Below, piece by piece: positions 7,876 through 15,211 of a stretch of 47,942 nt of DNA (within the stretch, counting starts at the first letter, position 1; each line of letters opens with the position of its first letter). Under the pieces are notes generated by a model that saw nothing but the letters and a program-made list of their open reading frames with translations, did no database searches and was not told where the DNA came from. The stretch comes from Mesorhizobium sp. Root157 (lineage in GTDB: Bacteria > Pseudomonadota > Alphaproteobacteria > Rhizobiales > Rhizobiaceae): assembly GCF_001427385.1 (NCBI RefSeq), contig NZ_LMGJ01000035.1:320-48261 (forward strand). The letters run 5' to 3'. A program made the translations under genes and the position numbers.

Positions 7876-8550
7876 TCAGGCGGTAAAGCCCAGTCTGCCA
7901 AGCTGGTTGCCAACTTCGATCCAGTCCTTGCAAATCGCCGTCGCACCCCGCGCAGACAGCACTTCGCCGTGGCCGGGATAGCTGTGGCCGCCGCCTGTGT
8001 AGCCGAGTGCCGCCATGCCGGCGGCGACCGCGCCTTCAACACCGAAGGGCGAATCCTCGATCACCACGCAATTGGCCGGATCGGCATCCATCTTCTCGGC
8101 TGCAAACAGGAAGATGTCGGGCGCGGGTTTGCCGCGCTTGACCATCGACGACGAAAAGATCGCGTCGCCGAAGAATGGCGCCAGCCCGGTGACGTCGAGG
8201 CTGTGATGGATGCGCTCCAGCGACGAGGACGACGCCACGCAGCGCTTCGCTTTCAGCGACGACAGGAATGCGGCGAGGTCGCGTGTCTGGGTCAATTGCT
8301 CGGTGAACAGGGCCTTTGTCTCGGCCCATATATCGTCGTCGGCGTCGGCCGGAAACTGATGGCCGGTGAGTTCCTTGATGCGCACGATGATGTCGGCCTG
8401 CTTCATGCCGATGCACTGGGCAATGACGTCGGCTGTGACGCCGCTCATGCCGTGCTTCTCATAGACGCGTTCATAAGCGATTGCCGCCAGCGGCTCGCTG
8501 TCCACCAGCACGCCGTCGCAGTCGAAAATGATCAGTTGGGGTGCAGCCAC
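7876..8550 (-). CDS. HAD-superfamily phosphatase (beta-phosphoglucomutase/phosphoglycolate phosphatase type)
   Basis: 224 residues from a GTG at 8550, supported by GGAGAAGG about 7 bases upstream; the frame is open further upstream, but that part is not protein-like and would displace the HAD motif from the N-terminus. Motif I is FDCDGVLVDSE with nucleophile D10 and acid/base D12, followed by an alpha-helical cap (about 18-85), motif II SSSSLERIHHSL, the motif III lysine in KRGKPAPDIF, and motif IV VIEDSPFGVEGA. This is HAD subclass I, cytoplasmic, acting on small phosphate esters or as a mutase. It ends 15 bases from the convergent SurE-like gene. It may serve the same pathway, but it is on the other strand and could be independent. 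Confidence 0.88.
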   Translation of the reverse strand: MAAPQLIIFDCDGVLVDSEPLAAIAYERVYEKHGMSGVTADVIAQCIGMKQADIIVRIKELTGHQFPADADDDIWAETKALFTEQLTQTRDLAAFLSSLKAKRCVASSSSLERIHHSLDVTGLAPFFGDAIFSSSMVKRGKPAPDIFLFAAEKMDADPANCVVIEDSPFGVEGAVAAGMAALGYTGGGHSYPGHGEVLSARGATAICKDWIEVGNQLGRLGFTA

Positions 8551-8626
8551 GCGCGACCTTCTCCATGCCGGGAAACCATGAACATCGCTATCGGTGAAAA
8601 GGCGAATGTTCAATAGCGCCGGCGGA

Positions 8627-9277
8627 TTACCGTGTGGGCAACCCTGCCGGAGTTCCACCTGACAGCGATTGCAGCACCTGCTGCATGGCGCGCCGCGATG
8701 GCACATGGTCGGGCGCGATCCAGTTCGGCTCGCTGCCGAGGAAGCGGTCGAGGAAAGCCACCGCATAGGCCGGCATTTCGGTGACGTTTTCCCTATACGA
8801 CCACCAGGTGCGCAGGTCGTCGGCGCATTTGTCGATGGCTGGAGCGGCGCCGAATTCCTGTTCGTGGATAGCCGCCACTGCCGAGACGCAGTAGTTGGTA
8901 TAGAGGAAGCCTTCGGGCCAGAAGCGCACGATTTCCTCCGTGCTCTGCGGGACTGCGGTCCCTTCGTTTGGGTGCGCCGCTTCGCCGGTTGCCTTGGCCG
9001 GATCGTGGCGAATCAATTCGCGCAAAACGAGCCCGGCGGCAAAGACGATGAAATCGGCGCGGTTGATTTCGGCGAACCGTTTCTCAGCCTCCGCGATCTC
9101 GATCCAGTCGAGGAAGGCGCGGGTGAGCCTGGCGTCGTCGATGGCGAAGCGGACGCCGTACGCCTCCGTCACTGCGCGGGCGCTGGCGCGAAAAGTGGCG
9201 CGAAACCAGCGCAATCGCCTCAGCCGATGGCGCAGGTCGGGCATTGACGCCAACTCGTCCTTGAACCGAATATCCAT
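8627..9277 (-). CDS. Hypothetical protein, about 216 aa
   Basis: Family not recognised. The ATG at 9277 is preferred (AGGGA about 8 bases upstream); in-frame ATGs at 9310 and further upstream would add up to 28 residues. The protein is helical with many Trp and Arg residues (for example LRRLRWFRATFRASARAV and DDLRTWWSYRENVTEMPAYAVAFLDRFLG, seen in parts). No signal peptide or membrane span. It lies 76 bases upstream of the HAD gene on the same strand and may be its operon partner. Divergent from the sorbitol PTS operon, so the region 9278-9438 holds both promoters. Confidence 0.65.
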   Translation of the reverse strand: MDIRFKDELASMPDLRHRLRRLRWFRATFRASARAVTEAYGVRFAIDDARLTRAFLDWIEIAEAEKRFAEINRADFIVFAAGLVLRELIRHDPAKATGEAAHPNEGTAVPQSTEEIVRFWPEGFLYTNYCVSAVAAIHEQEFGAAPAIDKCADDLRTWWSYRENVTEMPAYAVAFLDRFLGSEPNWIAPDHVPSRRAMQQVLQSLSGGTPAGLPTR

Positions 9278-9350
9278 CGCCAAATCCCTGTTGCGGGGTG
9301 ATTCTAACATGCCGATCTGCCATGCCAACCGTGCTGTTAAATCATACATA

Positions 9351-9381
9351 TTGACACTCAAGAAAACAAATGTTCTCTAAT
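9351..9381 (+). promoter_or_regulatory. Candidate promoter and palindromic operator of the sorbitol PTS operon
   Basis: TTGACA at 9351-9356 is a perfect -35; TCTAAT at 9376-9381 matches five of six -10 bases with 19-base spacing. Between and over them lies an 18-bp palindrome, AGAAAACA (9361-9368), AA, TGTTCTCT (9371-9378), with one mismatched pair. It contains ACAAATG, also present in the operator-like repeat at 1921-1932, so a SorC-type protein is a reasonable candidate binder. Confidence 0.45.
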
Positions 9382-9438
9382 TAGGCATGTTTCGCCAACG
9401 AGCGTGCGGCCGCGCGGTGGCTTGGGAGGAAGGGCCTG

Positions 9439-9876
9439 ATGGCAATCTGGCAATGGGCGTTGTTGCTGTTGGCGGTGGTCTGGGGGCTGCAGGCGCTCGG
9501 CGTCTGGCTGCAGATGCGCCACTATACCGACGTCTTCAAGGGCATCACCGAGAAGTACAGGGACGGTTTCGTCGGCGCGGGCAACAGCCGCGGCCGCTTC
9601 CGCAAGGGCACGATCGTCCTGCTGGTGGTGACGCCCGATCTGATCGTGCGCAGGCTGCTGGTCATGAGCGGCCGGTCGGTGTTCACCAAGTTCAAGCGCC
9701 ATGAGGAATTCGAAGGGGCAACCCTCGACAGCATCCGGTCCAGCCCCGCGATTTTCGGGGAGGGGGAGCCCGGTGTGGCCGAGGCCGTGAAGCGGGCGAT
9801 CGAGCAGGTCGACCGGGCACGGTCGGAGCCGGGGAGAAAGCCGGGTTCGCCCGGCTTGAGTGCAGCAAGCGCATAG
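9439..9876 (+). CDS. gutM: GutM-like glucitol operon activator protein
   Basis: 145 residues; GGGAGGAAGGG precedes the ATG. The N-terminus has one hydrophobic segment (about 5-24, WQWALLLLAVVWGLQALGVW), followed by the conserved GutM region with QMRHYTDVFKGITEKY and a GRFRKGTIVLLVV block, then a variable Pro/Ser-rich tail. In enterobacteria GutM is encoded with the sorbitol PTS and raises its expression; its mechanism is poorly known and the hydrophobic N-terminus suggests membrane association. Here it is the first gene of the PTS operon, 54 bases before srlA, which supports the assignment. Confidence 0.82.
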   Translation: MAIWQWALLLLAVVWGLQALGVWLQMRHYTDVFKGITEKYRDGFVGAGNSRGRFRKGTIVLLVVTPDLIVRRLLVMSGRSVFTKFKRHEEFEGATLDSIRSSPAIFGEGEPGVAEAVKRAIEQVDRARSEPGRKPGSPGLSAASA

Positions 9877-9930
9877 AGGGCGCCGCAAGCCGGCCGAAAT
9901 CGTACGGAACGCGCGGCATTAGGAGGAAAA

Positions 9931-10692
9931 ATGTCTGTATTTTTAATGTTGGCGCAGCATGCCGACATGGCCGTGCAGAACCTGCATGTCGCAGGCTCGA
10001 TGGCCCAGGATGCTGCTTTGCACGGCAAGCTTGCCTTGGAGCATGCTTCAGACCATCTCGTCATCCTGGCTCAAGCCGACACTGGCAATATCACGGTCGA
10101 CCAGTTCAGGGAAAAACTGAGTGAGGTGCAGCAGGAAGAACAGCTTGGCTGGCTGACTGCCATCGGCAAATACTTCATCGGCATCTTCCAGAAGGGCGGC
10201 GAGGTCTTTGCCGGTTTCGTCACCGGCATCATCCCCACGCTCGTGGTTTTGATGACGGCATTTTATGCCATCACCGAACTTGTCGGCGAGGAGCGCGTGC
10301 ATGGCCTTGCGCGCGGCGCCGGCAGGATTGCGCTGACCCGCTACACGGTTCTGCCGCTGCTGGCCGTGTTCTTCCTGACCAACCCGATGGCCTATACCTT
10401 CGGATCGTTCCTGGAAGAAAAGCACAAGCCGGCCTTCTACGACGCGGCCGTGTCCTACGTGCACCCGCCGCTCGGCCTGTTTCCGCACATCAATCCGGGC
10501 GAATATTTCGTCTGGGGCGGCATTCTGGTGGCGCTTCTCGAACTTGAGAAGAAAGGCGCAGTCGCCAGCGGTTACCACATCCAGGTGGCGATCTGGTACG
10601 CCATCGTCGGCCTCGTCGTCATCCTGTTCAAGGGCATGCTGACCGAACGCATCACAGCGATCATGGCACGCCGCCAGGGCGTTGAGTTGTGA
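9931..10692 (+). CDS. srlA: PTS glucitol/sorbitol transporter subunit IIC (SrlA-like)
   Basis: 253 residues, with AGGAGGAAAA directly upstream of the ATG. From about residue 70 the sequence follows enterobacterial SrlA: IGIFQKGGEVFAGFVTGI, FFLTNPMAYTFGSFLEEKHKP and GLFPHINPGEYFVWGG, with several membrane helices. It forms part of the sorbitol channel of the phosphotransferase system in the inner membrane. E. coli SrlA has 187 residues; this protein has about 70 extra residues at the N-terminus, rich in His and Ala, that I cannot assign. The stop overlaps the first bases of an alternative GTG start of srlE (10689), so the genes are closely coupled. Confidence 0.9.
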   Translation: MSVFLMLAQHADMAVQNLHVAGSMAQDAALHGKLALEHASDHLVILAQADTGNITVDQFREKLSEVQQEEQLGWLTAIGKYFIGIFQKGGEVFAGFVTGIIPTLVVLMTAFYAITELVGEERVHGLARGAGRIALTRYTVLPLLAVFFLTNPMAYTFGSFLEEKHKPAFYDAAVSYVHPPLGLFPHINPGEYFVWGGILVALLELEKKGAVASGYHIQVAIWYAIVGLVVILFKGMLTERITAIMARRQGVEL

Positions 10693-10709
10693 GCGGGCGG
10701 GAGGACAAT

Positions 10710-11717
10710 ATGGCCAAGACATATAAAGCCGTAAAGATCTCCAAGGGCTCCGGTGGTTGGGGCGGCCCGCTCGTCATCCAGCCGACCGAGCAGCGCAGCA
10801 AGGTGGTTTCGGTCACCGGCGGCGGCATTCATCCGGTCGCCGCGCTGATTGCGGAAATGACCGGGGCCGAGGCCGTGGACGGCTTCAAGGCGCCGCCCAT
10901 CGAAAGCGAGATGGCAGTGGTCGTCGTCGATTGCGGCGGCACGGCGCGGTGCGGCGTCTATCCGCGCAAGCGTATCCCGACCGTCAACCTGACGCCGGTT
11001 GGACAAGCCGGGCCGCTGGCCCAGTTCATCACGGAAGACATCTACGTTTCCGGCGTTAAAGCCGCCAATGTGACCATGGCGGACGGGTCCGAAGCGGCGA
11101 CGACTGCAGGGGGAGCAGCATCCATGGTTTCCAGCAACAGCGACAAGGCTTCCACCGGACCGGCAGCGTTGCCGAACGAGGGCGGCTTCGTGAACCTGAT
11201 CAGTTCGATCGGCCGCGTCATGGGCCGCGTGGTCGGCATCTTCTTCAATGCCGGCCGCCGCACCATCGACCAGATCATCAGGAACGTCCTACCGTTCATG
11301 GCGTTCGTGACCATGCTGATCGGCCTGATCCTCTATACCGGCATCGGCGACGTGCTGGCGCAACCGATGGGGCCGCTGGCCAACAACATCATCGGCCTCC
11401 TGATCATCTCGGCCATCTGCGGCCTGCCGTTCCTGTCGCCCATATTGGGACCGGGCGCGGTGATCGCGCAGGTGATCGGCGTCGCCATCATCGGCCCGCA
11501 GATCGCCAACGGCACGATCTCGCCCGCAATGGCCTTGCCGGCGCTGTTTGCCTACAACACCCAGGTGGGCTGCGATTTCGTGCCGGTCGGACTGGCGCTT
11601 GGCGAAGCCAAGCCCAAGACGATCGAGATCGGCGTGCCGGCGGTGCTGATCAGCCGCCAGGTCATGGGTCCGGTCTCCGTGCTGTTCGCATGGGTGGTCA
11701 GCCTGTTCGTCCTTTAA
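10710..11717 (+). CDS. srlE: PTS glucitol/sorbitol transporter subunit IIB/IIC (SrlE-like)
   Basis: 335 residues from the ATG at 10710 (GGGAGGACAAT upstream); an in-frame GTG at 10689 overlaps srlA and is less likely. The N-terminal IIB domain contains DCGGTARCGVYPRKR with two cysteines (C75, C81), one of which carries the phosphoryl group, followed by a flexible linker rich in Ala and Ser, and then the C-terminal membrane domain (about 170-335) with GRRTIDQIIRNVLPFMAF and long hydrophobic helices. It phosphorylates sorbitol during uptake, giving sorbitol 6-phosphate. Lies between the IIC and IIA genes as in enterobacterial srlAEB. Confidence 0.92.
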   Translation: MAKTYKAVKISKGSGGWGGPLVIQPTEQRSKVVSVTGGGIHPVAALIAEMTGAEAVDGFKAPPIESEMAVVVVDCGGTARCGVYPRKRIPTVNLTPVGQAGPLAQFITEDIYVSGVKAANVTMADGSEAATTAGGAASMVSSNSDKASTGPAALPNEGGFVNLISSIGRVMGRVVGIFFNAGRRTIDQIIRNVLPFMAFVTMLIGLILYTGIGDVLAQPMGPLANNIIGLLIISAICGLPFLSPILGPGAVIAQVIGVAIIGPQIANGTISPAMALPALFAYNTQVGCDFVPVGLALGEAKPKTIEIGVPAVLISRQVMGPVSVLFAWVVSLFVL

Positions 11718-11739
11718 GAAACCAAAAGAGGTTCGCCAC

Positions 11740-12120
11740 ATGACAGTTCTCTTGAGAACACGGGTTACGGCCATCGGGCCCGAAGTGGCGGACCTCGCCG
11801 AAGGCGGCGTCATCATCCTGTTTGCGGATGGCTCGCCGCCGGAACTGGCCGAAGTGTCCGTTCTGCACAAAACGGAGCAAGGGCCCAGCGACGGCGCACC
11901 GCCGGTCGGTGCGTCGATCGCCATCGGGTCCGTTTCCGCCACCATCACCGCCATCGGGCCGAGCGCCTGGGCCAAGGTGCGCGAGATGGGGCACGTCGTG
12001 ATTTCGTTCAACGGCGCGGACAGCGCCGAAAGACCGGGCGAGATCTGCGCGTCGCCGGTCGAGACGGATGAACTTGTCGCGGCATTGAAGCTGGACACGG
12101 TCATCACCATCGCGGCCTGA
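11740..12120 (+). CDS. srlB: PTS glucitol/sorbitol transporter subunit IIA (SrlB-like)
   Basis: 126 residues, close to E. coli SrlB (123). AGAGG lies upstream of the ATG. The phosphorylated histidine is H43 in ELAEVSVLHK, and the motif VGASIAIGSVSATITAIG matches the family core. A soluble cytoplasmic protein that receives phosphate from HPr and passes it to the cysteine of SrlE. It begins 22 bases after srlE and ends 11 bases before the HPr-Enzyme I fusion, its presumed phosphate donor. Confidence 0.92.
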   Translation: MTVLLRTRVTAIGPEVADLAEGGVIILFADGSPPELAEVSVLHKTEQGPSDGAPPVGASIAIGSVSATITAIGPSAWAKVREMGHVVISFNGADSAERPGEICASPVETDELVAALKLDTVITIAA

Positions 12121-12131
12121 AATCAGGCGGT

Positions 12132-14147
12132 ATGAAGAAGCAGAGTATTTGTATGGAACGCTCGACGATCGTCAGAGTGCACGAAGGATTGCACGCCCGT
12201 CCGGCCACAAGGTTCGTCAAACTCGCCAAGAGCTTCGAATCCGATGTCGATATCGTCAAGGACGGCAAGGCCGTCAGCGCCAAGAGTTCCGTCAAGCTGA
12301 TGCTGCTCGGCGTCAAGGAAGGGCAGGAAGTCACCGTCCGGGCCAATGGAGCGGACGCCATCGAGGCTGTCGAGGCGCTGATCGGCTATCTGGAAAATCC
12401 GCTGGCCGGGCTGGACGAGCAGGACGCGCTCAAGGGCGACAGCGCGCCGGTTCAGGCGCCACAGCTTGCCTCACCGGAACCTCAAGCCGTACCAACCACG
12501 GAAGCCGGGCCAACCACGGAAGCCGGGCTTGTCGGCATCGCCGCCAGCGAGGGTGTGCATCTGGGACCTGCCTTCGCGCATTTCCCGCCGGAAATCGGCA
12601 CTGAAGCGCGTACATTGGCGGCGCATGAGATCGAGCCAGAGATCGAGCGCTTCATGGCGGCAATCGCCGCCGTGCGGGCGCGCATGGACAAGGTCCTGGC
12701 CGACGAGACGCTGGCGGGCGGCGATCGCGGCATCGTTGCGGCACTGCGCGATATCGCTGGCGACGAGACGCTGGTTGGCGACACGGTTGCCATGATCCGC
12801 GATCGCGCCGATGCGGTTGCCGCCACCATCGCCGTCAGTTCAAGGCTGGCCGACGAATTCGGTGCGGTCGAAGACCCTTATCTCAACGCCCGCGCCGACG
12901 ACATGCAGGCGGTGGGGCGGCAGATTTGCCTCGCCCTGCTTGGCCAGGACGATGTCAGCCTCGAACGGATTGCCCAAGGCGCTGTGCTCATCGCCGACGA
13001 TATCGGCGCGTGGGATCTTGCGCGTGCGCCGTTGAAGCGAATCGGCGCCATCGTTTGCGGTCACGGCGGGGCGACGTCGCATATCGCCATCATCGCGCGC
13101 TCGCACGGCATCCCGGCGGTGCTCGGGCTTGGAGAGCGGGTCGCCGAACTGCGTTCGGCAAAAACGGTCGCGGTCAACGGGAATTCCGGGGCGGTCATTG
13201 CCGATCCCGATGCCGCAACGCGTGCCCACTACGAAAGACGCATGGGCGAGGCGACGACCGAGCGCGATGCGCTTTCGGTGTTCAAGGACACCGTGCCGAC
13301 GCTTGCCGACGGCACAATCATCGAAGTGGCGGCCAATCTGGGCTCGCTGGAAGAAATCGAAGCGGCCAAAGAGGCCGGCGCGATGGGGGTGGGGCTGTTC
13401 CGCACCGAGCTTCTGTTCATGCGCCACATGCACCTGCCATCGGAAGACATGCAGGCCGAAACCTATGGCGCGCTGGCCAAGGCGTTCGCGCCCTATCCGG
13501 TCATCGTGCGCACGCTCGACATCGGCGGCGACAAGCCGATCGCCGGCATCGAGTTTCCGGAGGAGGAGAACCCGTTTCTCGGTTGGCGCGGCATCCGCAT
13601 GTGCCTCGACCGGCCGGATATCTTCAAGCGGCAACTTCGCGCGCTGCTGCGCGCCGCCGTTCACGGCAACGTCAAGGTGATGCTGCCGATGGTCTCCGAC
13701 ATCGAGGAGGTGCGCCGGACGCGGTTGCTGATCGACGAATGCGCTGCCGAATTGAAAGCACAGGGTGCGGCGTTCGCGCCGTTTACGCTCGGCGTCATGA
13801 TCGAGACGCCGGCGGCGGTGCTCATTGCGCCGGCATTGGCCAGGGAAGTGGCGTTCTTTTCCATCGGCACCAACGACCTCACCCAATATGTCATGGCCGC
13901 CGACCGGCTCAATCCGACGGTGGCCAAGCTCAACGATGTCGCCAATCCGGCTGTGATGGCGGCGATCGAAATGACGGTGCGCGCCGGGGTCGAAGCCGGC
14001 ATCATGGTCGGCATGTGCGGCGAGGCGGCGGGCCGGCCCGACCTCATTCCTGCCTTCCTGCGCATGGGCTTGAGCGAACTCAGCATGAGCCCGGCCTCGA
14101 TCCCGCGCGCCAAGAAAATCGTCTCCGAATTGGGCAAGGCGAGTTGA
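12132..14147 (+). CDS. ptsI: HPr-Enzyme I fusion, phosphoenolpyruvate-protein phosphotransferase
   Basis: 671 residues. Residues 8-95 are an HPr domain with the phosphorylated H21 in GLHARPA and the Ser46-equivalent S52 in AKSSVKLMLLG. A linker (about 100-130) containing an exact duplication PTTEAGPTTEAG joins it to a full Enzyme I: phosphohistidine domain with H317 in GGATSHIAIIARSHGIPAV and PEP-binding domain with GVGLFRTE, NPFLGWRG, FSIGTNDLTQY and the catalytic Cys in MCGEAAGRPDL. No GAF or IIA domain is present. The protein can pass phosphate from PEP through its own HPr domain to SrlB, making the operon independent of other PTS proteins. An alternative start at 12153 would remove seven residues. 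Confidence 0.93.
   Translation: MKKQSICMERSTIVRVHEGLHARPATRFVKLAKSFESDVDIVKDGKAVSAKSSVKLMLLGVKEGQEVTVRANGADAIEAVEALIGYLENPLAGLDEQDALKGDSAPVQAPQLASPEPQAVPTTEAGPTTEAGLVGIAASEGVHLGPAFAHFPPEIGTEARTLAAHEIEPEIERFMAAIAAVRARMDKVLADETLAGGDRGIVAALRDIAGDETLVGDTVAMIRDRADAVAATIAVSSRLADEFGAVEDPYLNARADDMQAVGRQICLALLGQDDVSLERIAQGAVLIADDIGAWDLARAPLKRIGAIVCGHGGATSHIAIIARSHGIPAVLGLGERVAELRSAKTVAVNGNSGAVIADPDAATRAHYERRMGEATTERDALSVFKDTVPTLADGTIIEVAANLGSLEEIEAAKEAGAMGVGLFRTELLFMRHMHLPSEDMQAETYGALAKAFAPYPVIVRTLDIGGDKPIAGIEFPEEENPFLGWRGIRMCLDRPDIFKRQLRALLRAAVHGNVKVMLPMVSDIEEVRRTRLLIDECAAELKAQGAAFAPFTLGVMIETPAAVLIAPALAREVAFFSIGTNDLTQYVMAADRLNPTVAKLNDVANPAVMAAIEMTVRAGVEAGIMVGMCGEAAGRPDLIPAFLRMGLSELSMSPASIPRAKKIVSELGKAS
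12492..12527 (+). repeat. Two perfect 18-bp tandem copies inside the HPr-EI linker
   Basis: The unit CCAACCACGGAAGCCGGG occurs at 12492-12509 and again at 12510-12527. It is in frame and encodes the duplicated hexapeptide PTTEAG in the hinge between the HPr and Enzyme I domains. It looks like a slippage product that can change linker length without breaking the frame. Confidence 0.9.
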
Positions 14148-14232
14148 TGAGATGCCGGCGTTGGTGGAAACCGATTCAACGGACCAAGCCACCTGCTTGT
14201 TTTCAAAGGGCTTTGCTTCTGAATCCCAGGGC

Positions 14233-14244
14233 GGCCCGCGGGCC
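14233..14244. terminator. Possible bidirectional hairpin between converging genes
   Basis: The 12-bp palindrome GGCCCGCGGGCC lies between the end of the HPr-EI gene (14147) and the end of the convergent gene at 14249; it is followed on the plus strand by TGTTTC. GC-rich and self-complementary but with little loop and no real T-run, so its role as a terminator is uncertain. Confidence 0.3.
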
Positions 14245-14248
14245 TGTT

Positions 14249-15055
14249 TCAGCGCAGGTGAAACAGCAGCATCGCGAAGATAGGCGTCAGTTCGGCGACC
14301 GGATCGGTGGCGCGGCAAGCCGAAATGATCCGGTCCAGCCTGGCTTCGACGGCCAGCGCCGCGATTTCCAGCGGGTCGCAGTCCGGTTCGTCGGCCGTTC
14401 CCATGCTGGCCAGCCCGCAGGCAAGCGCCGCCGGCGCCAGCAGCGAGACGATCAAGGCGCTTTCGGCCTCGATCAGGTTTTTGGCCGCGCCTTCCACTAT
14501 GTCGAGGCGCAACGGGCGCTGATGCAGAAATTCCAGGACCAGAGCCGCGCACATCTGCGTCACCTGTGCGGTGCGGTCCGTCTCGCCGGCTGCATTGCCG
14601 AGCGCCGCGATCAGGTCGGGGTAACGCTTGAGCATTGCGGCGTGAACGGCGGCGAAGCTTGCCTCATGCACGCGGTCGGCGCTGGCGTTCTTGCGCGCCA
14701 GCATTGCCTTGACCAGGTAATACATGTCGCGGCGGAAAGCCCGCTCTCCGGCCAGGGCTTTTTGCTTGCCCCTGAGCGGAAAATAGGTTTCGAACGAACG
14801 TGGCTGCGCCGCAGCGCGTCCTTCATGCGGCACCAGCGTTTCGGCCGCCGTCATGACGTCGTCGAAGGCGCTGACCGCATGGCCCAGCAGACCCTCCAGT
14901 TCACGCAATGGAAACGGCACGGGACTGTTGCCCGCCGCCGGCGGCACCGCATTCGAGCGGCCGCCGTCATGGCGGTGCTGGCGGATGGCGTGGCGAACGT
15001 CGCGCAGCCGGTCCTTCAGGTTGATGCGCACCTCTTCGGAGATTTCACGCAGCAT
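14249..15055 (-). CDS. Hypothetical helical protein, 268 aa
   Basis: I do not recognise the family. The ATG at 15055 is preceded by AGAGG. The protein is almost entirely helical and rich in Ala and Leu, without a clear signal peptide; a hydrophobic stretch around SALIVSLLAPAALACGLASM and a C-terminal FAMLLFHLR could be buried core helices. An N-terminal segment EEVRINLKDRLRDVRHAIRQHRHDGG is strongly charged. No catalytic motif is visible. It is convergent with the PTS operon and divergent from the SorC regulator at 15212, so the 156-base gap holds both start regions. A role linked to sugar phosphate metabolism would be pure guesswork from position. Confidence 0.65.
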   Translation of the reverse strand: MLREISEEVRINLKDRLRDVRHAIRQHRHDGGRSNAVPPAAGNSPVPFPLRELEGLLGHAVSAFDDVMTAAETLVPHEGRAAAQPRSFETYFPLRGKQKALAGERAFRRDMYYLVKAMLARKNASADRVHEASFAAVHAAMLKRYPDLIAALGNAAGETDRTAQVTQMCAALVLEFLHQRPLRLDIVEGAAKNLIEAESALIVSLLAPAALACGLASMGTADEPDCDPLEIAALAVEARLDRIISACRATDPVAELTPIFAMLLFHLR

Positions 15056-15211
15056 TTCACGCCTCTGCTTGGTCTGGACGGCGCGCCGAACTTGCGCAAC
15101 GTCGAAAGTAGGATTGTTCCCATCGCGCCCGCGGGGTCAATAGACCATATTGTGCACGCGCGCTGAATCGCTAAGGGTCTTGGCTAGAGAATTTCCGGGG
15201 AGAGCAAAGCT

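Noticed and set aside
12840..15166. Long open frames opposite and beside the HPr-EI gene on both strands (for example 12840-14552 minus, 12926-15166 plus)
   Set aside because: The translations are Arg/His/Gly-rich and overlap a gene with all Enzyme I motifs; they are codon-bias artefacts.
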